A stretch of DNA of 57,098 nucleotides from Methylobacterium sp. J-070 (GTDB lineage Bacteria > Pseudomonadota > Alphaproteobacteria > Rhizobiales > Beijerinckiaceae). The stretch is from NCBI RefSeq assembly GCF_022829385.1, contig NZ_JAKSXX010000075.1:1-57098 (forward strand), written 5' to 3'. Positions 46,466-56,168 of this stretch are shown one piece after another (position 1 is the stretch's first letter; each line of letters begins with the position of its first letter). The translations under genes were made by a program, and so were the position numbers. The notes under the pieces are model-generated. The model did no database searches. It was not told the DNA's origin and saw only the letters and a list, made by a program, of their open reading frames with translations.

Positions 46466-48316
46466 ATGGACGACCACAGCCCCCGCGACGCCGACACGCC
46501 GGTCCCGACCGCGACCGCCACCCCGGTCAAGCGCGTCTACGAAACCCCGCCGACCGAGCGGCCGATCACCGACGCCGAGGCGGCCCGGGCGGCCAACCTC
46601 GCGGCCAACGAGCATATCAAGATCGCCAGCGGCTATCTCCGCGGCGGCCTGGCCGACGGCCTCCTCAAGCACGCCACCGGGGCGATCTCGGAGGATGACG
46701 GGCAGCTCGTGAAGTTCCACGGGATGTACCTGCAGGACGACCGCGACCTGCGCCCGGAGCGGACCAAGAAGAAGCTCGACAAGGCCTACAGCTTCATGAT
46801 CCGCCTGCGCATCGCCGGCGGCGTGATCAGCCCGAAGCAGTGGCTGGTCCTCGACGACATCGCCCGCACCTACGCCGGTGGGGCCCTGCGGGCGACCACG
46901 CGCCAGACCTTCCAGTACCACGGCGTGATCAAGTCGAACCTCAAGCGCACGATGGCGGCGATCGACGGCGCGCTCCTCGACACGATCGCGGCCTGCGGCG
47001 ACGTCAACCGCAACGTCATGGCGGCGACCAACCCGGCCCAGACCGGCGCCCACAAGGCCGCCTATCAGCTCGCCAAGGACATCTCCGACTCGCTGCTGCC
47101 GAAGACCAGCGCCTGGCGGGAGATCTGGCTCGACGGCGAGCGCGTGGTCGGCGGCGAGGACGAGGCGACCGAGGTCGAGCCGGTCTACGGCCGGACCTAC
47201 CTGCCGCGGAAGTTCAAGACCGTGGTGGCGGTGCCGCCCTCCAACGAGGTCGACATCTTCGCCCACGATCTCGGCTTCATCGCGATCCTCGACAAGAAGA
47301 ACCGGGTCACCGGCTGGAACGTCACGGTGGGCGGCGGCATGGGCATGACCCACGGCGAGCCCGACACCTTCCCGCGCACCGCCGACGTGATGGGCTTCGT
47401 GGCCCCGGAGGACGCCATCAGGGTCGCCGAGGCCGTGATGACGGTCCAGCGCGACTGGGGCAATCGCAAGAACCGCAAGAACGCCCGCCTGAAGTACACG
47501 ATCGAGCGCTACGGGCTCGACGCCTTCCGGGCGGAGGTGGAGGCGCGGATCGGCAAGAGGCTCGGCGCGCCGAAGCCCTTCGCGTTCACCGGCAACGGCG
47601 ACCGCTTCGGCTGGACCGAGGGCGACGACGGCCGGCACCACCTCACGCTCTACGTCCCCTCCGGGCGGATCAAGGACATCGACGGCGGCGCGCAGTTCCT
47701 CACGGGTCTGCGCCGGATCGCCGAGGTGCATGAGGGCGATTTCCGCCTCACCGCCAACCAGAACGTGATCATCGCCAACGTTCCGGCGGAGCAGCGCGCC
47801 GCGATCGAGGCGCTGGTCGACGCGCACGGGCTCACCAAGGGTGCGGGGGCGCTCCGGCGCAACTCCATCGCCTGCGTGGCCCTGCCGACCTGCGGCCTCG
47901 CGCTCGCCGAGAGCGAGCGGTACCTGCCGGACCTGATGACCGAGCTGGAGGCGAGCCTGGCCTCCCACGGCCTCGCCGAGGAGGAGATCACGATCCGCTC
48001 CACCGGCTGCCCGAACGGCTGCGCCCGGCCGTTCATCGCCGAGATCGGCCTCGTGGGCCGCGGCCCCGAGCGCTACCATCTCTATCTCGGCGCCGCCTTC
48101 GACGGCTCGCGCCTGGGCAAGCTCTACAAGGAGGACGTGGCGGCCTCGGAAATCCGCGACACCCTCGACCCGCTGTTCGCCGACTTCGCCAACGGCCGCG
48201 AGCCCGGCGAGCATTTCGGCGACTACCTGATCCGGGCCGGGCACGTCGCCCGGACGATCAACGGTCCCGACTTCCACGACCGGACCGGGGCGCTCAAGCC
48301 GGCCCTGCGGGGCTGA
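46466..48316 (+). CDS. cysI: Sulfite reductase (ferredoxin/NADPH) hemoprotein beta subunit
   Basis: The 616-residue siroheme/4Fe-4S protein reduces sulfite to sulfide. The N-terminal half includes LVKFHGMYLQDDRDLRPERTKKKLDKAYSFMIRLRI and LRATTRQTFQYHGV. The C-terminal half carries the cluster ligands in ACVALPTCGLALAES and STGCPNGCARPF, with RGPERYHLYLGAAFDGSRL in between. All four Cys of the CxxxxxC...CxxxC pattern are present. The ATG is near a GACCC-rich start with only a weak ribosome site. It ends at a strong terminator-like stem and completes the sulfate pathway of this cluster. Confidence 0.95.
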   Translation: MDDHSPRDADTPVPTATATPVKRVYETPPTERPITDAEAARAANLAANEHIKIASGYLRGGLADGLLKHATGAISEDDGQLVKFHGMYLQDDRDLRPERTKKKLDKAYSFMIRLRIAGGVISPKQWLVLDDIARTYAGGALRATTRQTFQYHGVIKSNLKRTMAAIDGALLDTIAACGDVNRNVMAATNPAQTGAHKAAYQLAKDISDSLLPKTSAWREIWLDGERVVGGEDEATEVEPVYGRTYLPRKFKTVVAVPPSNEVDIFAHDLGFIAILDKKNRVTGWNVTVGGGMGMTHGEPDTFPRTADVMGFVAPEDAIRVAEAVMTVQRDWGNRKNRKNARLKYTIERYGLDAFRAEVEARIGKRLGAPKPFAFTGNGDRFGWTEGDDGRHHLTLYVPSGRIKDIDGGAQFLTGLRRIAEVHEGDFRLTANQNVIIANVPAEQRAAIEALVDAHGLTKGAGALRRNSIACVALPTCGLALAESERYLPDLMTELEASLASHGLAEEEITIRSTGCPNGCARPFIAEIGLVGRGPERYHLYLGAAFDGSRLGKLYKEDVAASEIRDTLDPLFADFANGREPGEHFGDYLIRAGHVARTINGPDFHDRTGALKPALRG

Positions 48317-48320
48317 GGCG

Positions 48321-48357
48321 TCCTGCGCGGCCGGCGCGTTTCGCCGACCGCGCAGGA
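48321..48357 (+). terminator. Strong hairpin after cysI
   Basis: TCCTGCGCGG and CCGCGCAGGA pair over 10 bp, with a further CGGCG/CGCCG inside and a CGTTT loop. It begins five bases after the cysI stop. No T run follows. Confidence 0.6.
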
Positions 48358-48704
48358 ACCGATGGCGAGAGCCGCGCCCGACCGCGCTGCAATCGTGCAC
48401 GGCTCCAAGCCTCTGTTTCAACGGACTCTCGCGCGCTGAGTCGGTATCCACTTCAGCGGAGAGCGCTCCGGGCTCCGGATCGACGTTTTCTGCTTGCGCA
48501 GCTTTCCCGCGAGGATTCCGAACTGCACGATCTTTAGATTTTCAAATTATTCCAATGTGATATTGTGGCCCCTAGGTCACGTCCGGTGAATTCCAGACGA
48601 ATTCGCGCGGCCCTGCGCACCCGATCGTTGAAAAGTGAACGGCACTATCCTCAAGAGTCCTTGCGCCCGAGTCGCACTGATCTTCTTGAGAGTCATTATA
48701 AACT
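48358..48704. other. Leader region upstream of the siderophore receptor
   Basis: The 347 bases contain a markedly AT-rich stretch (48535-48575) with TTTAGATTTTCAAATTATT. This looks like a promoter and possibly an iron-regulator site, but I cannot match a Fur or Irr box with confidence. The remaining part has no supported gene. Confidence 0.4.
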
Positions 48705-50885
48705 ATGCCATCCGGTCGCGAATACACTTTCTACAGAAATTCTCACCCACGTACGCCTCGTCTATCTTTCAGCAGAGCGCTGGTTTCGACGCTTTTCGCG
48801 CTTTCGACAACTGTTTCGCACGCGGCGAATGACGATATCTCTGGCGACGTCGTCCTGTCGGAGCTGAGCGTGACCGGCACCGGTCCGGCGGTCGAACGGG
48901 CGGACAGCCCGGTCATCGGCTACCGGGCGACGCGCTCGGCCACCGCCACGCGGACCGACACACCGGTCCGCGACTCGCCGCAATCGATCAACATCGTGCC
49001 GCGTACGGTGATCACCGATCAGCAGGACCTGCGCCTGACCGATGCGATCACCAACGTCAGCAACGTGACGCCCAGCAGCACGGTCCAGGGCCGGTCGCAG
49101 AACTACGTCATCCGCGGCTTCGCCACCCAGCTCTTCGCGGTCGACGGCGTGCTGACGAACCCCGCGATCAACTTCTATCCGGTCGAGCGCGACCTCGCGA
49201 ACGCCGAACGCGTGGAGGTGATCAAGGGACCGGCATCGGTGCTCTTCGGCCGGGGAGATCCGGGCGGCCTCGTCAACATCGTCACCCGCCGGCCGACAGT
49301 GGAACCGACCGTCGATGCCAGCCTCCAGGGCGGCAGCTTCGGGTTCCGGCGCTTCCAGGGCTCGGTCTCGAGCGCGCTCCCGGACATCGACGGGCTCGCC
49401 GCCCGCCTCAGCTTCGCCGCGCAGGAGGATCCGACCTTCCGCAACTTCGGCGACAACACCAACCGGCGGGTCTTCGTCGCTCCGGCCGTGAACTGGACGC
49501 CGAGCGCGGACACGCGCGTCTACATCAATTCGGAATTCACCAATCAGCACAGCCAGTACGACGAAGGGCTCGTGGCTTTCCGTGGTCGCGTGCCGCTGGA
49601 CAACATCCGCCGGTACTACGGCGAGCCGTTCTCGCGCTACTACGGCGAATTCAACGCCATCACGATGCGGGCCGAGCACGACGTCAGCGAGAACCTGACG
49701 CTGCGGCAGGTCGTCAGCGGCCAATGGGGCGTCTTCAATCAGTTCGTGGCCCGGGCCAACGGCATCAACAATGCCGGCACCCTGGTGACGCGCCGTGATC
49801 AAACGGTCGATTCCCGGTTCGCCGCCGTGGATACTCAGACCGAGGCCGTGCTGAAATTCGAGACGCTCGGCCTGTCGCACACCGTCCTCGCGGGCTTCGA
49901 GTACAGCAACGGCTTCCGGCACCCCTATTCCCAGCAGGGCAGCCTCGCCGCCGTCAGCTTCAGCAACCCGGTCTTCGGCGCGCTCCCCGGCGCCCTCGGG
50001 TTCCAAGCCGACCTGAAGCAGAGGCTGGAGCTGTTCGGATTCTATCTGCAGGACCAGATCGCCCTGACGCCCGAGCTTCAGCTCGTGCTCGGAGCCCGGT
50101 TCGATCTTGGCACCCAATACTATTTCAACCGCGTGCCCGGATCGAAGACCCAGCCGCCCGAGCAGCAATTGTTCGGCGCCTCCCCGCGCGTCGGCCTGAT
50201 CTACCGGCCGTTCGAGCCGCTGACTCTCTATGCGAGCTACGCCACCTCCTTCGCGCCGCAGACGGCGAACCTGCTCAACGTCGCAAATCCGCCGCCGGAG
50301 ACGAGCGAGCAGGTCGAAATCGGGGCCCGCATCGACATCAACCCGGACCTGACCCTGAGCGCCGCCGCCTTCCGGATCACCCGGGACAACGTCGCGGGCA
50401 ACGATCCGGTCAACACCGGCTACTCGGTCATCACCGGCCAACAGCGTTCGGAGGGGGTCGAGGCCGACTTGGCCGGCGCGATCCTGCCGGGCTGGAAGGT
50501 CATCGGGGGCGTCGGCTATCTCGACGCGCAGATGACCAAGGACCGGATCTTCCCTGTCGGCAACCGGCTCGTCGGCGTGCCGGCCTTCAGCGGCAGCGTG
50601 TGGACGACCTACGACTTTCTAGAGGGGCCGCTCCGCGGCCTGGGTCTCGGCATCGGCGTCACCCATGTAGGGTCGCGCACCGGCGACCTCAACAACAGCT
50701 ACCGGGTCGGGGCGTACAACCGCGTCGATGCCGCCGTGTACTACGATTTCGACGCGCATTGGCGCCTGTCGGTCAACATGCGCAACCTGACGAACGCGCG
50801 CTACATCGAACAGCCGACCTCGCAATTCATCAACACGCCTGGTGCACCGTTCTCGGTGCTGGCGACGATCACGGCGCGGTTGTGA
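48705..50885 (+). CDS. TonB-dependent siderophore receptor
   Basis: The 726-residue outer-membrane receptor takes up a ferric siderophore using TonB energy. A signal-peptide-like hydrophobic segment ends in TTVSHAANDD. The plug domain has RDSPQSINIVPRTVITDQQDLRL, NYVIRGFATQLFAVDG and RVEVIKGPASVLFGRGDPGGLVNIVTRRP, followed by a beta-barrel with alternating strands. It ends in NTPGAPFSVLATITARL rather than the more usual terminal Phe. It faces the PepSY protein at 51380-52582, an arrangement typical of iron-uptake loci. An AT-rich upstream region may be iron-regulated. Confidence 0.93.
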   Translation: MPSGREYTFYRNSHPRTPRLSFSRALVSTLFALSTTVSHAANDDISGDVVLSELSVTGTGPAVERADSPVIGYRATRSATATRTDTPVRDSPQSINIVPRTVITDQQDLRLTDAITNVSNVTPSSTVQGRSQNYVIRGFATQLFAVDGVLTNPAINFYPVERDLANAERVEVIKGPASVLFGRGDPGGLVNIVTRRPTVEPTVDASLQGGSFGFRRFQGSVSSALPDIDGLAARLSFAAQEDPTFRNFGDNTNRRVFVAPAVNWTPSADTRVYINSEFTNQHSQYDEGLVAFRGRVPLDNIRRYYGEPFSRYYGEFNAITMRAEHDVSENLTLRQVVSGQWGVFNQFVARANGINNAGTLVTRRDQTVDSRFAAVDTQTEAVLKFETLGLSHTVLAGFEYSNGFRHPYSQQGSLAAVSFSNPVFGALPGALGFQADLKQRLELFGFYLQDQIALTPELQLVLGARFDLGTQYYFNRVPGSKTQPPEQQLFGASPRVGLIYRPFEPLTLYASYATSFAPQTANLLNVANPPPETSEQVEIGARIDINPDLTLSAAAFRITRDNVAGNDPVNTGYSVITGQQRSEGVEADLAGAILPGWKVIGGVGYLDAQMTKDRIFPVGNRLVGVPAFSGSVWTTYDFLEGPLRGLGLGIGVTHVGSRTGDLNNSYRVGAYNRVDAAVYYDFDAHWRLSVNMRNLTNARYIEQPTSQFINTPGAPFSVLATITARL

Positions 50886-50956
50886 GCCACACGGTCGGGC
50901 CTTGCGCGATTGTCGGACCTCGCACGATCGGCCAGGGCTCTGCCCTGGCGACACGT

Positions 50957-51272
50957 CAAAGGGTGTAGTCCCAGCCGTTTCAAGGTGTTGGGCAGAGATC
51001 CGATGCCATCGCGTGATCTGGTTCCGCGCCGTCCCTCTCCCGGGCGCATGCAGCGCAAGCGGAATGCGACCCGGGATCCAGCACGGGACGTCGCGAAGCG
51101 TCGATGTGAATCAACCGGAACCGCTTCGCGGCGCTTTGTGTGCTGGGTCCCGGATCAGGTTCCGCTTCGCTCCACCTGTCCGGGACAGGGGGCGCGCGTC
51201 ATGGCCCGGGGGCGCTGATCGCGCGCCACGGGCTCGGCTAGACACCTTGAAAGGGTCGGGCGTAGCCCTTTT
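50957..51272. repeat. Long imperfect palindromic (MITE-like) element
   Basis: This 316-base intergenic element folds back on itself. Outer arms carry TTTCAAGGTGT (50978-50988) against ACACCTTGAAA (51242-51252), and AAAGGG against CCCTTT at the ends. Mid arms carry GACCCGGGATCCAGCAC (51068-51084) against GTGCTGGGTCCCGGATC (51140-51156), 15 of 17 pairs. The core has CGCGAAGCG against CGCTTCGCG (51092-51100, 51122-51130). No gene is encoded inside. It resembles a mobile miniature inverted-repeat element. It occupies most of the gap between two convergent genes. Confidence 0.7.
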
Positions 51273-51379
51273 TGGCATCCGACGACGTCGGTCCCGGACA
51301 GGCATGGTCGGGGTGGATCGCGCGGCGCCTCAGGAGGGCGCGCGCACCGTCTCCTCGATCCGAACGCCGCGGAACGCTC

Positions 51380-52582
51380 TCAGGGATTGGCCGCGCGCAG
51401 GGTCGCCGGCCCGGCCTCAGGCCCCGCCGGCCTGCGCCGGGCTGCCGCGCGGCGGCGCAGGACGTAGAGCGTCAGGCCGGTGGCCGCGAAGCCCGGCATG
51501 GCGAGGGCCGCGAGGCAGAACAGCAGGGCGAACAGGTCGCCGAAGAAGCGGCCGCGGTGGACCTCCAGGATATTCTCCATGATCCGCCGGCCCAGCGGCG
51601 TGTCGGCGGCGCGCTCGGCGCCCAGCAGCGCGCCGGTGGCGGCATCGTAGCGGGCCTCGTTGCGGGCGCCCGGGCCGTCGACGCCCTTCGGCAGCCAGCG
51701 GATCCGGATCGCCGTCGCGTCGAGGTCCGGCAGGGTCAGGGTCGCGACACCGGCCTCGCGCCCCTCGCCGGTCCGGAACGCCGCCCAGGCGCGATCGACG
51801 GCCGCCGGCCCGGATGCGTCGGCGGGCGCCTCGCGGGCGGCCTTGCGGCCGGCACGGGCGGGCTTCGCCGCGGCGCCGTCGCCGACCAGCAGCCACGTGG
51901 CGCCATCCTTGAACGACGGGTAGGACCACGTCAGCCCCGTGAGCGCGATGACGAGGTAGACCGGCGCGAGCCAGGTTCCGGCCACCGCGTGGAGCGACCA
52001 CCAGCGCGGCCGCCCCGGGCGGGACAGGCTCGGCTTCAGCCAGATCCGCCAGCGGTGGACCCTGGGCCAGCGCAGGTAGAGGCCGGTTCCCAGGAACGCC
52101 AGGAGCGCCAGCATGCAGGCGCCCGTGATGGTGCGGCCCCAGCCCCTGGAACCGCCGGGGATCAGGAGCCAGCGGTGCAGGTCCCGCACGGTCGCGAACG
52201 CCGCCTCCAGCCGCACCGGGCCGAGCAGGGCGCCATCGTAGGGATCGGCGTAGACGGAGGGCGGCCGCTCGCGGGTCGCGGGGTCGCGGGCGAAGCGGAC
52301 GTGGATGCTCGCAGCGGGGTCGTCCGACAGGGTCAGGGCGCTCACCCTGCGGCCGCCGGCCTGGGCGTCGATCCGTGCCGCGAGGGCGGCGGGCGGAAGC
52401 GCCGACCGGTCGCCGACCGTCACCGCCAGCCGGTCGCGGTTGGCGGCGGCCGTGATCGCCTCCTCGTAGCTCATCAGCGCCCCGGTCAGGCCCATCAGGG
52501 CCAGGACGAGGCCGGCCGTGAGGCCCAGCACCCAGTGCAGGCGGAAGAGCACGGTCCGAAGGCGGGGAATCGGCAGCGGCAT
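51380..52582 (-). CDS. PepSY-associated transmembrane protein
   Basis: The 400-residue protein has four hydrophobic segments: VLFRLHWVLGLTAGLVLALMGLTGALMSYEEAI near the N-terminus, ITGACMLALLAFLGTGLYLRWP, ALTGLTWSYP and the C-terminal LFALLFCLAALAMPGFAATGLTLYVL. The periplasmic part between the first two has DLHRWLL, and LEVHRGRFFGDL follows later; both resemble the His-bearing motifs of the PepSY-TM family. Such proteins sit next to siderophore receptors and probably help reduce or release iron from the siderophore, an inference from genomic context. It ends 495 bases from the receptor on the opposite strand. Confidence 0.88.
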   Translation of the reverse strand: MPLPIPRLRTVLFRLHWVLGLTAGLVLALMGLTGALMSYEEAITAAANRDRLAVTVGDRSALPPAALAARIDAQAGGRRVSALTLSDDPAASIHVRFARDPATRERPPSVYADPYDGALLGPVRLEAAFATVRDLHRWLLIPGGSRGWGRTITGACMLALLAFLGTGLYLRWPRVHRWRIWLKPSLSRPGRPRWWSLHAVAGTWLAPVYLVIALTGLTWSYPSFKDGATWLLVGDGAAAKPARAGRKAAREAPADASGPAAVDRAWAAFRTGEGREAGVATLTLPDLDATAIRIRWLPKGVDGPGARNEARYDAATGALLGAERAADTPLGRRIMENILEVHRGRFFGDLFALLFCLAALAMPGFAATGLTLYVLRRRAAARRRPAGPEAGPATLRAANP

Positions 52583-52663
52583 GGCGATTCCCGCTGCCTA
52601 GCAGAGTCCGGCCAAGGTGACGATGCCGCGCGGCGCATGCCCCCCGCGCGGACGCCCGGAGCC

Positions 52664-54232
52664 TCAGGTGATCGGCGCCGGATTGAACAGCGTCAGGTCG
52701 TTGAACAGCCCCCACCGGTCCGACCACGGCCGCTTGCGGCCGCTCGCCACATCGAGGATCAGGTGGAACAGCTCCCAGCCGACCGCCTCGATCGTCGCGT
52801 CGCCGGTGGCGATACGCCCGGCATCGAGGTCGATCAGGTCGGACCAGCGCTCGGCGAGTTCCGTGCGGGTGGCGACCTTGATCACCGGGGCCTGAGCGAG
52901 GCCGTAGGGCGTGCCGCGGCCGGTGGAGAACACCTGCAGGGTGATGCCCGAGGCGAGCTGGAGCGTGCCGCAGACGAAGTCGCTGGCCGGGGTCGCGGCG
53001 AAGATCAGGCCCTTCTCGCGCACGCGCTCGCCGGGGGCGAGCACCCCCGAGATCGCGCTGGTGCCGGACTTGGCGACCGAGCCCAGGGCCTTCTCGACGA
53101 TGTTGTTGAGGCCGCCCTTCTTGTTGCCCGGGGAGGGATTGGCCCGGCGGTCGGCCTCGCCCTTGGCGAGGTAGGCGTCGTACCACGCCATCTCGCGGAT
53201 CAGCGCCACGGCGACCTCCGGGGTCTTGGCGCGCGGCGTCAGGAGGTGGATCGCGTCGCGCACCTCCGTCACTTCCGAGAACAGCACGGTGGCGCCGCAG
53301 CGGACCAGCAGATCGGCCGCGAAGCCGAGCGCCGGGTTGGCGGTGACGCCCGAGAAGGCGTCGCTGCCGCCGCATTGCAGGCCGACCACGAGGTCGGAGG
53401 CCGGGCAGGGCTCCCGGGTCCGCCGGTTCAGCACCGCCAGGCGCGCCTCCGCCATGGCCAGGATGCTGTCGAGCATCGCCGAGAAGCCCCGGTGGCGCTC
53501 GTCCTGCAGGCGGACCACGCCGTCGCCGGCCGCGCCGTTGTCGGGCAACAGGCGCTCGGAGACGAGCTTCTCGCAGCCGAGTCCCACGACCATCACTTCG
53601 CCGCCGAAATTCGGGTTCTGCGCGAGGCTCTGGAGCGTCCGGATCGGCACCACCGCCTCGGGGGCGTTGATGGCGACGCCGCAGCCGTAAGCGTGGGTCA
53701 GGCCGACCACGTCGTCGACGTTGGGGTAGCGCGGCAGCAGCTCCTGCTTGATCCTGCGGATCGCCACGTCGAGGGTGCCGGCGACGCATTGCACGCTGAT
53801 CGAGATCGCCAGGATGTTCTTGGTGCCCACCGACCCGTCGGGGTTGCGGTAGCCTTCGAAGGTGTAGCCCTCGAGCGGGGGCAGGGGGGCCGGCACCCGG
53901 GTGGCCAGCTCAAGGGCGTCGAGGGCGGGGGCGACCGGCGTCGTGACCCGCGACTCCTCCACCCAGGCGCCCCGGGGGATCGCCTGCGTGGCGATGCCCA
54001 CGACCTCGCCGTAGCGGCGCACCGCGCCGCCCTCCGGGATGTCGGAGAGGGCGACCTTGTGGCCCTGCGGCACGAACTCGACGAGTTCCAGCCCGTCCGG
54101 GAACACCGTGCCGGCCGGCAGCCCGAAGGCGTTGACCACGATCGCGACGTTGTCGATCTCGCTCAGGCGGATCGTGCGCGGCACGTCGCCGGCACCTTGA
54201 GGACGGGTCGGGGCTTCGATCTCGGCCTGCAT
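52664..54232 (-). CDS. garD: Galactarate dehydratase
   Basis: The 522-residue enzyme removes water from galactarate (D-glucarate related) to give 5-keto-4-deoxy-D-glucarate. It has the N-terminal SAF-like part [35 protein letters not shown] and the central [23 protein letters not shown]. The UxaA/GarD catalytic part follows: [46 protein letters not shown], and [19 protein letters not shown]. The length and the last residues VFNPAPIT-type ending LFNPAPIT match GarD rather than altronate dehydratase. The start at MQAEIEAPT is 12 bases after the garL stop. Confidence 0.95.
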   Translation of the reverse strand: MQAEIEAPTRPQGAGDVPRTIRLSEIDNVAIVVNAFGLPAGTVFPDGLELVEFVPQGHKVALSDIPEGGAVRRYGEVVGIATQAIPRGAWVEESRVTTPVAPALDALELATRVPAPLPPLEGYTFEGYRNPDGSVGTKNILAISISVQCVAGTLDVAIRRIKQELLPRYPNVDDVVGLTHAYGCGVAINAPEAVVPIRTLQSLAQNPNFGGEVMVVGLGCEKLVSERLLPDNGAAGDGVVRLQDERHRGFSAMLDSILAMAEARLAVLNRRTREPCPASDLVVGLQCGGSDAFSGVTANPALGFAADLLVRCGATVLFSEVTEVRDAIHLLTPRAKTPEVAVALIREMAWYDAYLAKGEADRRANPSPGNKKGGLNNIVEKALGSVAKSGTSAISGVLAPGERVREKGLIFAATPASDFVCGTLQLASGITLQVFSTGRGTPYGLAQAPVIKVATRTELAERWSDLIDLDAGRIATGDATIEAVGWELFHLILDVASGRKRPWSDRWGLFNDLTLFNPAPIT

Positions 54233-54243
54233 CGCCAATCCCC

Positions 54244-55014
54244 TCAGCTCGCAGTCCGAAAACGCCCGGCCAGCGCCTCGGCGTTGCGGGCGAGCAGACC
54301 GAGATCCGAGCCCACGGCGGTGAACCGGGTGCCGGCCGCGATGTAGCGCTTGGCCAGCTCCTCGCTCGGGGTCAGGATGCCGGCGGACTTGCCGGCCTTC
54401 ACGATCCGGCCGACGGCCTCCTCGATGGTGCGCACCACCTCCGGATGGCCCTGCTGGCCGAGATAGCCGAGGCTGGTCGAGAGATCGCCGGGCCCGATGA
54501 AGACGCCGTCCACGCCCTCCACGGCGGCGATCGCGTCCAGATTGTCCAGGGCGCGGCGCGACTCGACCTGCACGATCACGCAGATCTCGGCCTCGCACCG
54601 GGTGTGGTACTCCGGGATCCGGCCGAACCGGGCGGCCCGGGGCGCCTGCGAGAAGCCGCGGATGCCCCGGGGGGCGTAGCGCGTCGCCGCCACGATCCGC
54701 TCGGCCTGCGCGGCATCGTCGACATTGGGGATCATCAGCGACTGCGCGCCGGCATCCAGGATGCGCTTGATGGTGATGGGGTCGTCGCTCGGCACCCGCA
54801 CCACGGGGTGGGTGGCGTTCTCCATCATCGCCTGAAGCTGAACATAGATGTCCCGGAGGTCGTTGGCCGAGTGCTCCATGTCGAGGAGCAGCCAGTCGAA
54901 CCCGGCTCCGGCGACGATCTCGGTTGAGATCGGGCTGGCGAGGCTGCACCACAGACCGATCTGCTGCCGGCCCTCCGCGAGGGCCGTCTTGAAGCGATTG
55001 GTGAGGCTGTCCAT
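54244..55014 (-). CDS. garL: 2-dehydro-3-deoxyglucarate aldolase (HpcH/HpaI family)
   Basis: The 256-residue class II aldolase splits 5-keto-4-deoxyglucarate to pyruvate and tartronate semialdehyde. It shows [37 protein letters not shown] and [34 protein letters not shown]. The metal ligands are Glu in [13 protein letters not shown] and Asp in [15 protein letters not shown]. It is the same length as E. coli GarL. It is 12 bases upstream of garD, so the two are co-transcribed. The next enzyme (tartronate semialdehyde reductase, garR) is not in the window. Confidence 0.94.
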   Translation of the reverse strand: MDSLTNRFKTALAEGRQQIGLWCSLASPISTEIVAGAGFDWLLLDMEHSANDLRDIYVQLQAMMENATHPVVRVPSDDPITIKRILDAGAQSLMIPNVDDAAQAERIVAATRYAPRGIRGFSQAPRAARFGRIPEYHTRCEAEICVIVQVESRRALDNLDAIAAVEGVDGVFIGPGDLSTSLGYLGQQGHPEVVRTIEEAVGRIVKAGKSAGILTPSEELAKRYIAAGTRFTAVGSDLGLLARNAEALAGRFRTAS

Positions 55015-55113
55015 CGCGGTTCCTCCCTGGGTTGTTATCTCGCGCATAGGGGCAGTCTTCCGCCGCCGCGTCAAAGCCAAAGCGTGGATCGATCGATACC
55101 GTCCCGGCATCGG

Positions 55114-56004
55114 TCAGGCCGGCGGCATCGCGGCGAGGACCGAGACCAGCCGCGCGATCAGCGGCTCGTCCGCGTCCCGGCGCCACGCCAGGACCAGCTC
55201 GGCCGGGCGCGGCTCCGGCAGAACCAGGGGGCGGAACACGACGCCGTCGAGGCGCAGGTGCTCGGCCCCCGCCGGCACCAGGGCGATCCCCAGCGCCGTG
55301 CGGACGAGGGCCAGGATCGAGTGGATCTGCGCCAGCTGCTGCACGATCCGCGGGCGAATTCCGGCCTCGGCGAAGAGGCCCTGGACGAGGTCGTGGAAAT
55401 ACCGGGCCTCGTTCGGCGCATAGGCGATCAGGGGTTCGCCGCCGAGATCGCCGGGCGCGAGGGCGTCCCGGGCCGCGAGGGGGTTCTCCGCCGGCAGCGC
55501 CACCACCAGCGGTTCGGCCAGGGCCCGGACGGCGAGGAGGTCCGGGTGCGTCACCGGCGGCCGTACCAGAGCGGCGTCGAGGCGGCCGGCGAGCAGCTCC
55601 TCGATCTGGTCCTTGGTCACCATCTCGCGCAGGGCGAGCGTCACCTCGGGCAGCGCCCGCCGCAGGGCCGCGACGAGGCGGGGCAGGCAATCGTACGCCG
55701 AAGCCGCCGTGAAGCCGAGCTTCAGGACGCCCGCGCGTCCCGCCGCCACCTGGCGGGTCAGATACGTGGCGGACTCGGCCAGCCGCAGGATGCGCTGCGC
55801 TTCCGGCAGGAAGCTGCGTCCGGCCGCGGTCAGGCGGACCGAACGGCTGGTGCGCTCCAGCAGCTGCACGTCGAGCACCCGCTCCAGCACCTGGATCTGC
55901 CGCGACAGGGGCGGCTGCGTCATGTTCAGCCGGGCGGCCGCGCGCCCGAAATGCAGCTCCTCCGCCACGGCGGCGAAGCACCGGAGCTGGCTGAAATCGA
56001 ACAT
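55114..56004 (-). CDS. LysR-family transcriptional regulator
   Basis: The 296-residue regulator has the N-terminal helix-turn-helix [61 protein letters not shown] and a C-terminal substrate-binding domain ([29 protein letters not shown]). It is on the same strand as garL and 99 bases upstream of it. I infer that it controls garLD in response to galactarate or glucarate. The ATG at 56004 starts MFDFSQLRC. Confidence 0.93.
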   Translation of the reverse strand: MFDFSQLRCFAAVAEELHFGRAAARLNMTQPPLSRQIQVLERVLDVQLLERTSRSVRLTAAGRSFLPEAQRILRLAESATYLTRQVAAGRAGVLKLGFTAASAYDCLPRLVAALRRALPEVTLALREMVTKDQIEELLAGRLDAALVRPPVTHPDLLAVRALAEPLVVALPAENPLAARDALAPGDLGGEPLIAYAPNEARYFHDLVQGLFAEAGIRPRIVQQLAQIHSILALVRTALGIALVPAGAEHLRLDGVVFRPLVLPEPRPAELVLAWRRDADEPLIARLVSVLAAMPPA

Positions 56005-56123
56005 GGCGTCTCCCCCTGCGCGTCGCGACGCGCAGGGGCAGCATAAGGCCTCGGCGCCGATCGGTCGCTCGGCCGATCGCGGTCTTCGCTCCCGCCGGAT
56101 CGGCGAACCGGTCCTCCGGTTCC

Positions 56124-56142
56124 GAAGGGCTCGCGGCCCTTC
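56124..56142 (-). terminator. Hairpin downstream of chimeric gene
   Basis: GAAGGGC/GCCCTTC with a 5-base loop lies 27-45 bases after the stop of the gene at 56169, and a second small stem ACCGG/CCGGT is next to it. There is no clear T run. Confidence 0.4.
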
Positions 56143-56168
56143 TGCGGGGTCCGGGGTGGGGCGCGTCC

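Noticed and set aside
48535..48575. Fur or Irr box upstream of the TonB receptor
   Set aside because: The stretch is AT-rich, but I could not match either consensus well enough to call a site.
52664..56044. Minus-strand frame longer than 1100 codons including garD
   Set aside because: Only the last 522 codons are garD; the upstream part overlaps garL and the LysR gene in a non-coding frame.
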